This document shows, one piece after another, positions 15,683-22,740 of a stretch of 41,176 bases of DNA; within the stretch, counting starts at the first letter, position 1; every line of letters begins with the position of its first letter. The stretch lies in contig JAGRGD010000067.1 in NCBI GenBank assembly GCA_020445665.1, positions 1 to 41,176 of the forward strand, in the 5' to 3' direction. Both the position numbers and the translations under genes were made by a program. The stretch is from Rhodocyclaceae bacterium (GTDB lineage Bacteria > Pseudomonadota > Gammaproteobacteria > Burkholderiales > Rhodocyclaceae). Under the pieces are notes generated by a model. That model searched no databases. It was not told the origin of the DNA and worked only from the letters and a program-made list of their open reading frames with translations.

Positions 15683-16255
15683 TCAGAACAGCTCGACGTC
15701 GTTGCTGTCCTCGGCGCCACCAGATCTGCTGCGGTAGGTGTCGAGCGCTTCCTGGACCGGCATGCCGTTCATCACGGCCTCGAACATCTCGTGCTCTTCC
15801 GCCGTCGAGTATCGAGCGCGGATCTTCTCCTGCAAGCCGACCCACTCCGCCGGGTTGAACAGCCGGCCGTTGTCACCGACCAGCAAGCCCAGCGCATCGA
15901 GGCTGTGACAGACGTGGGCAAGCCGCTGGGCGAGCTTGTCATAGAACTGAAAAGCCACGATCGAGGCGTGCACCATCTGGCCCGCCTCCCCTGCCTGAGT
16001 GCTCAGCTGTGCCTTGATGGGGGCGTTCTCCGGCGTCTGCGGCAGGGAGTCGGCCGTGGAGGCAATCGTCCGCATGCTGCCGGCGAGCGTCGTGAAGCTG
16101 TCGATCAGCACGTCAACGAACGAGCCCCCTTCGCGCATCGCCGCTTCGATCTGTCCCGCAGCCAGTTGCAGCAGGAGTACGGTTTCCCGGACCTGACTCC
16201 AGTCGAGATCCGGTGTTCTGGCGCTGCTGCCCCGTAGTGTGTCCTTGTCTTCCAT
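15683..16255 (-). CDS. CheZ-like response-regulator phosphatase candidate
   Basis: A 190-residue, mostly helical, cytoplasmic protein. The central segment IVAFQFYDKLAQRLAHV contains D106-x3-Q110, the spacing of the catalytic Asp and Gln of CheZ (D143/Q147 in E. coli). The protein ends in a short acidic-hydrophobic tail (SNDVELF), similar in character to the CheY-docking tail of CheZ. A long amphipathic helix region (about 20-125) fits a CheZ-type helical hairpin. It lies upstream of a CheY-like gene but is separated by a terminator. I chose ATG 16255; an in-frame ATG at 16294 would add 13 residues. Overall similarity is limited, so function is a hypothesis. Confidence 0.7.
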   Translation of the reverse strand: MEDKDTLRGSSARTPDLDWSQVRETVLLLQLAAGQIEAAMREGGSFVDVLIDSFTTLAGSMRTIASTADSLPQTPENAPIKAQLSTQAGEAGQMVHASIVAFQFYDKLAQRLAHVCHSLDALGLLVGDNGRLFNPAEWVGLQEKIRARYSTAEEHEMFEAVMNGMPVQEALDTYRSRSGGAEDSNDVELF

Positions 16256-16387
16256 CGTTCTCTGTCCGGTTGGCTGGGATCGCAATGGATTCATCTTCGG
16301 CACGCGCCAGCGCTTCTTAAGCGGTGGCTGAGCCGGACCGCGCGGCATCGACCCCGTCGATATGACAATGATTCGGGCGGGCCGGCG

Positions 16388-17431
16388 TCAGGCCGGCCTG
16401 TGTCCCCCGTCTCCGCCGACGAACACCGGCTCCGGCTCCAGCGCGACGCCGTACGTCGCAGCAACCGATGCCTGGATCGCGGCTGCCGCCTCGCGCACGT
16501 CGGTGCCGGTGGCGCCGCCCAGATTGACCAGCACCAGCGCCTGCCGCGCATAGACGCCCACCGGCCCGATCGCGCGCCCCTTCCAGCCACACTGGTCGAT
16601 CAACCAGCCCGCAGCGAGCTTGGCACTGCCATCGCCAAGGTCGTGGCAGGGCGCTGTCGGGTGGGCCTGCCGGAAGGCAGCCGCGCTGCGCGGGTCGAGC
16701 ACCGGGTTCTTGAAGAAGCTCCCTGCGTTTCCCAATTGGCTGGGATCCGGCAATTTACGGCGGCGGATCGCGCTGACTGCGTCGGCCACCTGAATGGCCG
16801 TAGGCCGCGCCACGCCACAGGCTCGAAGCTCACCGGCCACGTCGGCGTAGTCGAGGACCGGCGTCCACTTGCGGGGCAGCGCGAAGCGTACCGAGGTGAT
16901 CAGCCATCGGCCGCGCTCGGCGCGCTTGAAGCAGCTGTCCCGGTAGCCGAAGGCACAGTCGGCGGCGTCGAAACGGCGGCTTCGTCCGGTGTCCATGTCC
17001 AGCGCTTCGAGGCTGTCGAAACGTGCCGCCATCTCGACACCGTAGGCGCCGATGTTCTGGATCGGCGCCGCCCCGACGGTGCCCGGGATCAGCGACAGGT
17101 TCTCGAGGCCGGGCCAGCCCTGGTCGAGGGTCCAGCGGACGAAATCGTGCCAGTTCTCGCCGGCGCCGGCCTCGACCACCCATGCCGTCTCGCGGGCCTC
17201 GACCAGGCGGCGGCCCCGGATGCCGACGTGGAGGAGCAAGCCCTCGATGGGGCCCTCGAAGATCGTATTGCTGCCGCCGCCGAGCACCAGGCGCCCGTTG
17301 GCGAGCGCTCCCGCAGCGACCAGGGCCTGGGCCTGCGCAAGGCCGTCAACCCTGACAAAACGGCGTGCCACAGCGGGCAGGCCGAAAGTGTTCAGGGACT
17401 GCAGGGGAACGTTGGTCTGGATCGGGGGCAT
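16388..17431 (-). CDS. murB: UDP-N-acetylenolpyruvoylglucosamine reductase MurB
   Basis: A 347-residue cytosolic flavoenzyme of the type I (E. coli-like) MurB family. It reduces UDP-GlcNAc-enolpyruvate to UDP-MurNAc with NADPH in peptidoglycan synthesis. The FAD-binding GGGSNTIF (51-58), [15 protein letters not shown] (117-131), active-site YR in FGYRDSCF (R164), catalytic S238 in [10 protein letters not shown] and the C-terminal LEPEP are all present. Usual family length is about 340. The ATG at 17431 (MPPIQTN) matches the family N-terminus; upstream in-frame sequence is Pro/Arg-rich and unlike MurB. Neighbouring genes are functionally unrelated. Confidence 0.95.
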   Translation of the reverse strand: MPPIQTNVPLQSLNTFGLPAVARRFVRVDGLAQAQALVAAGALANGRLVLGGGSNTIFEGPIEGLLLHVGIRGRRLVEARETAWVVEAGAGENWHDFVRWTLDQGWPGLENLSLIPGTVGAAPIQNIGAYGVEMAARFDSLEALDMDTGRSRRFDAADCAFGYRDSCFKRAERGRWLITSVRFALPRKWTPVLDYADVAGELRACGVARPTAIQVADAVSAIRRRKLPDPSQLGNAGSFFKNPVLDPRSAAAFRQAHPTAPCHDLGDGSAKLAAGWLIDQCGWKGRAIGPVGVYARQALVLVNLGGATGTDVREAAAAIQASVAATYGVALEPEPVFVGGDGGHRPA

Positions 17432-17483
17432 CGCGGGCTCAGGTCGGGCTGCGGCCGATGGTGCCCGCTCGGGCCGGCGCCGG

Positions 17484-17948
17484 TCAATCCGGCGGGGCTG
17501 GCCCGGTCGCCGGGGCGGCACAGATCGGGAAGGCCCGGTCGTAGGCCAGGTTGAAGGCGAAGGCATAGACCACGTAGGCGGCGGCCAGCGCCAGATCGGC
17601 CAGCAGCGCGGCCAGCCAGCCCAGCCCGGTCCATGCCATCACGAGGGGCAGGGTGAGCAGGAGCAGCCCGAGCTCGAAGCCGATCGCGTGGATCACGCGC
17701 AGCCGCCACGGGCGACGGTCGGCGGTGCGTCCGGTCAGGTGCCCCTCGACCCGATCGAAGCCGATGTTGTAGGCCGCGTTCCAGAGCGCAGCGACGAGCG
17801 CCGCCGAGGCGAGCAGGCCGAGGGAGTGCTCGAGCCCCACCCCGGAGAGCCACATGAAGGGGGGCGTGATCAGGAGCAGGCCGCCCAGCTCGAAGAGGGC
17901 GATCTGCCGGAGGCGGTCGACGAGTCGGCGTTGGGGCGGCGATTTCAC
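17484..17948 (-). CDS. PACE-family efflux transporter
   Basis: A 154-residue inner-membrane protein with four helices arranged as two repeats of the bacterial transmembrane pair domain. Both halves show the pattern R-x-IHA/LFE ... YN ... DR: RQIALFE...[11 protein letters not shown], then RVIHAIGFE...[16 protein letters not shown] proteins export chlorhexidine and short-chain diamines such as cadaverine by proton antiport. No ATG is suitable; GTG 17948 ([12 protein letters not shown]) or GTG 17957 is the probable start. A strong inverted repeat straddling a promoter lies just upstream, suggesting repressor control. Substrate is unknown. Confidence 0.85.
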   Translation of the reverse strand: MKSPPQRRLVDRLRQIALFELGGLLLITPPFMWLSGVGLEHSLGLLASAALVAALWNAAYNIGFDRVEGHLTGRTADRRPWRLRVIHAIGFELGLLLLTLPLVMAWTGLGWLAALLADLALAAAYVVYAFAFNLAYDRAFPICAAPATGPAPPD

Positions 17949-17959
17949 GGGGGGCACAG

Positions 17960-18001
17960 GCAGTCGGGCTGCAACATACCCGACTGCTGCGGGAAATCCA
18001 A
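17960..18001 (-). promoter_or_regulatory. Operator-like inverted repeat over the PACE promoter
   Basis: GCAGTCGGG (17960-17968) and CCCGACTGC (17979-17987) are perfect 9-bp arms separated by 10 bp. On the minus strand TTGGAT (18001-17996), 17 bp and TATGTT (17978-17973) form a sigma-70-like promoter whose -10 element lies inside the repeat spacer. This is the geometry expected of a repressor site. No regulator gene is adjacent. Confidence 0.5.
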
Positions 18002-18030
18002 TCGCCGGCCGCGAAAAGGCGGGCGCCGGA

Positions 18031-18288
18031 TCAGGCCGGTGGTTCGCTCGCGAGCTCGTCGGCCAGGCAGCCGACGGGTGGCCCCAGGCTGCCCGCCGCA
18101 TCCTCGAACCGGACCAGAAAGATCTCCTGGGCGGGGTCTTCGCTCAGGTGACCGCAGCGCACGACGACCCCCTTCGCGCCGGGCTCGGCGAGAACCGCCT
18201 CGTCCGGGGCGTCCGGCAGGCTGCCGTCGTTGTGGATGACCGATGAGGCGAACACCAGTTCGCCGACCCGGAAGCGTGCGTCTTCCAT
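18031..18288 (-). CDS. NifZ-family protein
   Basis: An 85-residue protein matching the NifZ domain: FRVGELVFA, NDGSLP, LAEPGAKGVVV, VRFED, and VGCLADEL at the end. NifZ assists maturation of the nitrogenase MoFe protein P-cluster, but NifZ-like proteins also occur outside nif regions with undefined roles. It starts 4 nt after the ferredoxin gene, so the two are co-transcribed. No nifHDK, nifW or nifV gene is in the window. I give no gene symbol because a nitrogenase role cannot be shown here. Confidence 0.82.
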   Translation of the reverse strand: MEDARFRVGELVFASSVIHNDGSLPDAPDEAVLAEPGAKGVVVRCGHLSEDPAQEIFLVRFEDAAGSLGPPVGCLADELASEPPA

Positions 18289-18292
18289 GGCG

Positions 18293-18619
18293 TCAGTCCC
18301 ACACGCCCGGTGCGGCCAGCAGCCGCTCGACCGGCTGGCCGCCGATGAGGTGTGTCTCGATCAGTTCGGCCACGTCGTCCGGCCCGACGCCGTTGTACAT
18401 GACGCTGTCCGGGTAGACCAGCACGGTGGGTCCGTCCGAACAGGGGCCGAGGCAACCGGTGTTGGTGAGCAAACAGTCGGCCCACAGGTTGCGCGCCTGG
18501 AATTCGTCCATGAAGCGCTGATAGACCTGGGCACAGCCCTTTTCGCCACAGGAGCCGCGTGGGTGACCAGGCGGGCGCGACTGGACACAGACGAGGACGT
18601 GCTTTCCGGGTTTAGGCAT
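18293..18619 (-). CDS. Thioredoxin-like [2Fe-2S] ferredoxin
   Basis: A 108-residue soluble ferredoxin of the thioredoxin-like family. Ligand cysteines C11, C24, C56 and C60 follow the C-x12-C ... C-x3-C pattern, with the typical TNTGCLGPCSDGP and VLVYPD...YN segments. Members transfer electrons or protect Fe-S enzymes, and several occur in nif clusters. The ATG at 18619 has GGAGG 7 nt upstream. It heads a two-gene operon with the NifZ-like gene. An inverted repeat at 18637-18657 directly upstream may be its operator. Confidence 0.93.
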   Translation of the reverse strand: MPKPGKHVLVCVQSRPPGHPRGSCGEKGCAQVYQRFMDEFQARNLWADCLLTNTGCLGPCSDGPTVLVYPDSVMYNGVGPDDVAELIETHLIGGQPVERLLAAPGVWD

Positions 18620-18636
18620 GACGGCGCCTCCGCAAA

Positions 18637-18657
18637 TGAGAGTGACAGAGACTCTCA
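18637..18657. promoter_or_regulatory. Inverted repeat upstream of the ferredoxin gene
   Basis: TGAGAGT (18637-18643) and ACTCTCA (18651-18657) are perfect 7-bp arms around a 7-nt spacer, ending 17 bp before the ferredoxin start codon and just upstream of its ribosome binding site. The position suggests a regulator site for the ferredoxin-NifZ pair. It does not match an IscR, NsrR or FNR consensus that I know. Confidence 0.4.
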
Positions 18658-18769
18658 AGCAGGAAACGGGCCCACCGGAAACCGTTGAACAATCAATGGC
18701 CTGACTCAGTTCCCCCGTCGGGTTCACGACAGGGCGACGCCATCCCGACAGGCCCTCGGGCCGCCGGAT

Positions 18770-19270
18770 TCAGGTGCGCAGGGACGGCAGCGGCTCACCC
18801 TCCGGCACGAATCGCAGCGCCACGCCGTTGTTGCAGTAACGCTTGCCGGTGGGGGGCGGACCATCGTCGAAGACGTGGCCCTGATGGCCCCCGCAGCGGG
18901 CGCAGTGATACTCGGTGCGCGGCAGGATCATCTTCCAGTCGGTCTTGGTGCCCAGGGCATCAGGCAGTGGCCGGAAGAAGCTCGGCCAGCCGGTGCCGCT
19001 GTCGTACTTCGTTTCGCTACTGAAGAGGGGCAGGTAACAGGCGGCACAAACGTAGGTGCCGTCGCGTTTTTCGTGATTGAGGGGGCTGCTGCCCGGCCGC
19101 TCCGTCGCTTCTTCGAACAGCACGGCGTAGGCCGGTGCCGGCAGCAGCGCGGCCCATTCCTCGTGGGGTTTGTCGAGGGTCATGCGGTCTTCTCCCTGGC
19201 GGGCCCTGACGGGCAGGCCGGCGCCCAGAAGGAGGCCGGCCACGCCCGCCAGCATGTCTCGTCGTTTCAT
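18770..19270 (-). CDS. msrB: Exported peptide-methionine (R)-S-oxide reductase MsrB
   Basis: A 166-residue protein with an export leader (MKRRDMLAGVAGLLLGAG, RARQ cleavage region), possibly Tat because of the RR pair. It then has a complete MsrB domain. Zinc cysteines C75, C78, C123 and C126 are present, the catalytic C146 is in RYCNNGVALRF, and the substrate region includes GTGWPSF and HCARCGGHQGHVF. It reduces the R-epimer of methionine sulfoxide in proteins, here in the periplasm. Family members usually read RYCVNS/NSxSL; the NNG variant is mild. GGGAG precedes the ATG at 19270. It fits the oxidative-stress theme of nearby genes. Confidence 0.93.
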   Translation of the reverse strand: MKRRDMLAGVAGLLLGAGLPVRARQGEDRMTLDKPHEEWAALLPAPAYAVLFEEATERPGSSPLNHEKRDGTYVCAACYLPLFSSETKYDSGTGWPSFFRPLPDALGTKTDWKMILPRTEYHCARCGGHQGHVFDDGPPPTGKRYCNNGVALRFVPEGEPLPSLRT

Positions 19271-19405
19271 CGGTGTTCTCCCATTCCTCGGCGTCATTGC
19301 CCATGCAATGGACGGGTGTCGGGGGCGGGGGCTTACAGGGCCGCTCGCACGAGGCCCCTGTGGTGGCTTGGAGCGACAGGCGAGCCAACCGTTCCGCGCC
19401 GCCTG

Positions 19406-20575
19406 TCAGGCGCCCCGACGGGCCAGGGGCGAGAGTGCCAGCAGGCCGAGTAGCGGGCCGGGCAGCAGCAGCCACGCAATGTGGCTGCCCCAGCTGTCCA
19501 CCAGCCGGGTGCACAGGGCGATCGAGCCCATCGTCACGGCGAAGCCGATCGCGTTCTGGAAGGCCAGCGCGCTGCCGACGATCTCTGGCGGACAGGCGCG
19601 CGCCGACAGGGCCGAGAAGTGGGGCGAGTCCGACACCACCGTGGTGCCCCAGAGCAGGAACAGTCCCAGCAGCATCCCGAGCGGCAGCAGGCCCGCAGCC
19701 AAGGGAAACACCGCGCAGCAGGCCGCCGATCCGGCCAGGGCCAGGGCCGCGACCCGGGCGCTGCCGATTCGCCGCGACAGCTCGCCGCCGGCGAGGCAGC
19801 CGAGCGTGCCGAAGCCCATGACCATGAAGGTAACCGCGGAGGCCCCGCCGAAGGCGTCGGCGACGCCGGTCATCAGGGCCAGGCTCGGCATGATGGTCCA
19901 CAGGGCGTAGAGCTCCCACTGGTGACCGAAGTAGGCCAGCGCCGAGGCGCGGAAGGCCGGCAGGCGGAAGGCATAGAATACGCGGCCCAGGCGCAGGGGC
20001 GGCGCATCGTGGCGTCGCTTGAGGTGGGGACCGTCGCCGAGGGCGACGATCATCGCCGCGGCAATGAGGGCGAGCGCCGACGACACCAGGATCGGCCCCT
20101 GCCAGGGCCAGTCGCCCCCGATCCAGCGCACCCCGTGGGGCAGCGCCGTGCCGAGGGTCAGCATGCCGACCAGTTGGGCGAGCGCGGCGCCGGCCCGCTC
20201 GGGCACCCAGCTCACCACCAGCTTCATCCCCAGGGGATAGACCCCGGCGAGGCAGAAGCCGACCGCGAAGCGCAGCGGGAGGCCGCTGCCCAGACCGCTG
20301 GCGAGCAGGGCGAAGGCCGCGTTGAAGCCGGCCCCGGCGACGGCGCACAGGCCGAAGATGCGGCTCGCGGCGAAGCGGTCGGCGAGACCGGTGAGCGAAA
20401 AGAACAGGGTGCCGGTGATGAAGCCGGCCTGGACCGCATTGGTCAGGGACCCCAGATCCGCGAGCGAGATGTGCCAGGTGCGCATCAGGTCATCGGCAGC
20501 ACTGTTGGCCGAGAACCAGAGGGATGTCCCGAGCAGCTGGGCGATGACGATGACGGCGACCGGAGATCGAAGCAT
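19406..20575 (-). CDS. Major facilitator superfamily transporter
   Basis: A 389-residue membrane protein with about 12 hydrophobic helices. Landmarks are [15 protein letters not shown] in helix 1, [10 protein letters not shown] (motif A-like loop between helices 2 and 3), and the second-half [12 protein letters not shown] loop. These place it in the MFS drug/metabolite:H+ antiporter group. The substrate is not evident. The ATG at 20575 has only a weak TCAGG just upstream. It is divergent from the GH17 gene at 20673 across a 97-bp gap and lies 135 bp downstream of the msrB start on the same strand. Confidence 0.9.
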   Translation of the reverse strand: MLRSPVAVIVIAQLLGTSLWFSANSAADDLMRTWHISLADLGSLTNAVQAGFITGTLFFSLTGLADRFAASRIFGLCAVAGAGFNAAFALLASGLGSGLPLRFAVGFCLAGVYPLGMKLVVSWVPERAGAALAQLVGMLTLGTALPHGVRWIGGDWPWQGPILVSSALALIAAAMIVALGDGPHLKRRHDAPPLRLGRVFYAFRLPAFRASALAYFGHQWELYALWTIMPSLALMTGVADAFGGASAVTFMVMGFGTLGCLAGGELSRRIGSARVAALALAGSAACCAVFPLAAGLLPLGMLLGLFLLWGTTVVSDSPHFSALSARACPPEIVGSALAFQNAIGFAVTMGSIALCTRLVDSWGSHIAWLLLPGPLLGLLALSPLARRGA

Positions 20576-20672
20576 CCTGACAGTATCCGGGCCGGCAGGA
20601 TTCCCTTACAAGTCAGGGCGTGCCCGGAGCGGCCGCGTCTGGGATAGTGCGGCCTGCCCGGATCCGACCACG

Positions 20673-22223
20673 ATGCCCCGATTCTCCTCGTCTTCCGGCT
20701 GGCGCTGGCTCGCCGGCCTTCACCTGCTCGCCCTGCTGGCCGCCCTCGTCTGGCTGGTGGGCGAGATGCAGGCGGTCGCCCTGCCCGATGCGGCCGGGCA
20801 GCGGATCCGCTGCGTCTCCTACAGCCCGTTCCACCGGCCGGGCCTGTCGCCTCTGGACCCGTCGGCGCGGATCACGCCGGCCCAGATCCGCGAGGATCTG
20901 CAGGCGCTGACGTCGATGACCGGCTGCGTGCGCACCTACGCGGTGGATCAGGGGCTGGAGGCGGTGCCGGAGATCGCCGGGGCCCTCGGCATGTCCGTGC
21001 TGCTGGGTGCCTGGATCGGCCGCGACGAGGCTGCCAACGAGCGGCAGCTCGAGCGCCTCGTGGCGCTGGCCCGGGCGCACCCCGAGACGGTGCGGGGCGT
21101 CATCGTCGGGAACGAGGTGCTGCTGCGCGGCGAACAGGAGGCGCCGGCGATGGCGCGGTATCTGGCGCGGGTTCGCGCCCAGGTCCCGGTGCCTGTCAGC
21201 TACGCCGACGTGTGGGAGTTCTGGCTGCGCCACCCGGAGCTCGCCCGGGAGGTGGATGTGGTGACCGTGCACGTCCTGCCCTTCTGGGAAGACGAGCCGG
21301 TCTCGGTCGAGCAGGCGGTAGCCCACGTGGTGGCCATCCGCCGGCAGATTTCCGCCACCTTCGACCGCCCGATCCTTGTGGGAGAGACCGGCTGGCCATC
21401 CGTTGGCCGCCAGCGGGACGGCGCCGCGCCGGGGCGCATTGCCCAGGCCCGCTTCGTCCGCGAGCTGCTGCTCCAGGCGAACCGCGAGGGCTGGGATTAC
21501 AACCTGATCGAGGCCTTCGACCAGCCCTGGAAGCGGCGCCTCGAGGGCACCGTCGGCGGCTACTGGGGCGTCCTCGATGGGAAGGGGCGTCCACATTTCC
21601 CCCTGGATGGGCCGGTCGCCGAGCGGGCTGGCTGGGGCGGCCTGCCATGGGCGGCCCTTGTCGGGGCGACCATCCTGGCCGGCGCGGCGGCCCTCGCCCG
21701 CCGTCGCCGGGAATGGCAGATCGCGTGGGGGATTGCCGGCCTGTGGGCCGGCCTTGCCCTGGGTCTGGCCGTCGAGCACGCCATGGTGGCGTGGCGCGAC
21801 TGGCGTGAGTGGCTGGTGCTTTCCGCGGTGGCGGCGCTGGGGCCGGCCTGGCTCGTGGCGACCGCGGGCGGACTGCGGCTCCGGTGGCGCGAGGGCCTGC
21901 GCCTGGCGGTGCTGTTTTGCGCCGCAACGGGGGCGCTATGGCTGGCGGTAGACCCGCGTTACCGTGATTTTCCCTGGTGGCTGTATGCCGGCGTGGCGCC
22001 ATCGATGGCGCTGATCCGGCCCAGCGGCGACAGCCGCTCGCTGGCGATTGTGGCCGCGGTGCTGGTGCTGGCGGGCCTCGCCCGGGTTCTACCCGAGCCG
22101 ACCAACCCGCAGGCGCTCGCCTGGTTCGTCCTTTGCCTGCTGCTGGCGGCGGGCGGATGGCCGGCGGGCCAGCAGGAGCAACGCGAGCAGGGCCGCGACC
22201 GAGGCCGGTTCGACGTTGTATAG
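20673..22223 (+). CDS. GH17-family glucan hydrolase/transglycosylase with C-terminal membrane domain
   Basis: A 516-residue protein. An N-terminal signal anchor (about 10-35) precedes a GH17 barrel (about 45-325) with acid/base E148 (VGNEVLLRG) and nucleophile E238 (VGETGWPS). Several hydrophobic helices follow to the end (about 335-500). GH17 enzymes of proteobacteria cleave or transfer beta-1,3-glucan and often work with a GT2 synthase, here encoded at 22741. The catalytic domain probably faces the periplasm. The last 135 bp overlap the convergent gene ending at 22089. I chose ATG 20673 because the signal anchor begins there; the ribosome binding site is weak. Confidence 0.9.
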   Translation: MPRFSSSSGWRWLAGLHLLALLAALVWLVGEMQAVALPDAAGQRIRCVSYSPFHRPGLSPLDPSARITPAQIREDLQALTSMTGCVRTYAVDQGLEAVPEIAGALGMSVLLGAWIGRDEAANERQLERLVALARAHPETVRGVIVGNEVLLRGEQEAPAMARYLARVRAQVPVPVSYADVWEFWLRHPELAREVDVVTVHVLPFWEDEPVSVEQAVAHVVAIRRQISATFDRPILVGETGWPSVGRQRDGAAPGRIAQARFVRELLLQANREGWDYNLIEAFDQPWKRRLEGTVGGYWGVLDGKGRPHFPLDGPVAERAGWGGLPWAALVGATILAGAAALARRRREWQIAWGIAGLWAGLALGLAVEHAMVAWRDWREWLVLSAVAALGPAWLVATAGGLRLRWREGLRLAVLFCAATGALWLAVDPRYRDFPWWLYAGVAPSMALIRPSGDSRSLAIVAAVLVLAGLARVLPEPTNPQALAWFVLCLLLAAGGWPAGQQEQREQGRDRGRFDVV

Positions 22224-22517
22224 CACCATGCCCGCGATGCCCAGAATCCAGGCCGACCAGGCGGCGAATCGCCAGTGGGCGATCAGCCCGAGACCCGCCG
22301 AAGCGAGCGCGACCCAGCCCAGATAGCCGCCGACGAAGCTCTGCACCACGGCCTCGCGCGCCACCAGTGCGGTGCCGCAGGCTGGATCGGCGAGCCCCCT
22401 GCAGGCGACGAGGAGGCTTTCGTTCTCCACCAGCCCGAGGCGGGCGAGCACTGCCAGAAGCAGTGCCAGCGCCGCCACGAGCATGATTCCCACCATGTTT
22501 CTGGCATCGGCAGTCAT
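22089..22517 (-). CDS. Small integral membrane protein, convergent overlap with the GH17 gene
   Basis: A 142-residue protein with four hydrophobic segments (about 8-28, 55-75, 78-100 and 105-122) and a basic C-terminal tail (RRPSARRQQQ). I do not recognise a family. The start ATG at 22517 has a strong AAGGAG 5 nt upstream, which supports it as a real gene. The last 135 bp overlap the 3' end of the GH17 gene on the opposite strand, and both proteins remain hydrophobic into the overlap. Two periplasmic-side Cys (in ACRGLADPACG) might form a disulfide. Confidence 0.75.
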   Translation of the reverse strand: MTADARNMVGIMLVAALALLLAVLARLGLVENESLLVACRGLADPACGTALVAREAVVQSFVGGYLGWVALASAGLGLIAHWRFAAWSAWILGIAGMVLYNVEPASVAALLALLLLARRPSARRQQQAKDEPGERLRVGRLG

Positions 22518-22538
22518 GCGCTCTCCTTGCCATATTGT

Positions 22539-22569
22539 GCAGCGCAAACCTTGTTACCAATTGCGCTGC
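22539..22569. promoter_or_regulatory. Inverted repeat between the small membrane protein and GH17-GT2 genes
   Basis: GCAGCGCAA (22539-22547) and TTGCGCTGC (22561-22569) are perfect 9-bp arms with a 13-bp spacer, in the 223-bp divergent intergenic region. It is a candidate operator for one or both genes. I see no convincing promoter hexamers close to it, and nothing else definite in the remaining intergenic sequence. Confidence 0.45.
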
Positions 22570-22740
22570 CGGGGTCTGACGCCCCAACGTAGAATCGCGC
22601 CGCGAAGTGCCGCTGAGAGGCGCCCCTCCGCTCCCTGCGGAAGCGGCGCGGCGGCAGTTTCCGGCGCGGTTCGCCCCGCATTCTCCGACCACCCGGCGGA
22701 GAGCGCAAGCGCCATGACACGTGGCACGAGAGGTCGTCGA

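Noticed and set aside
18031-18619. Start of a nitrogenase gene cluster
   Set aside because: Only a NifZ-like protein and a ferredoxin are present; flanking genes are msrB and a PACE transporter, so a nif island is not supported.
22532-22560. Promoter TTGGTA-17-CAATAT on the minus strand for the small membrane protein
   Set aside because: The implied transcription start would fall within the Shine-Dalgarno sequence, leaving no usable leader.
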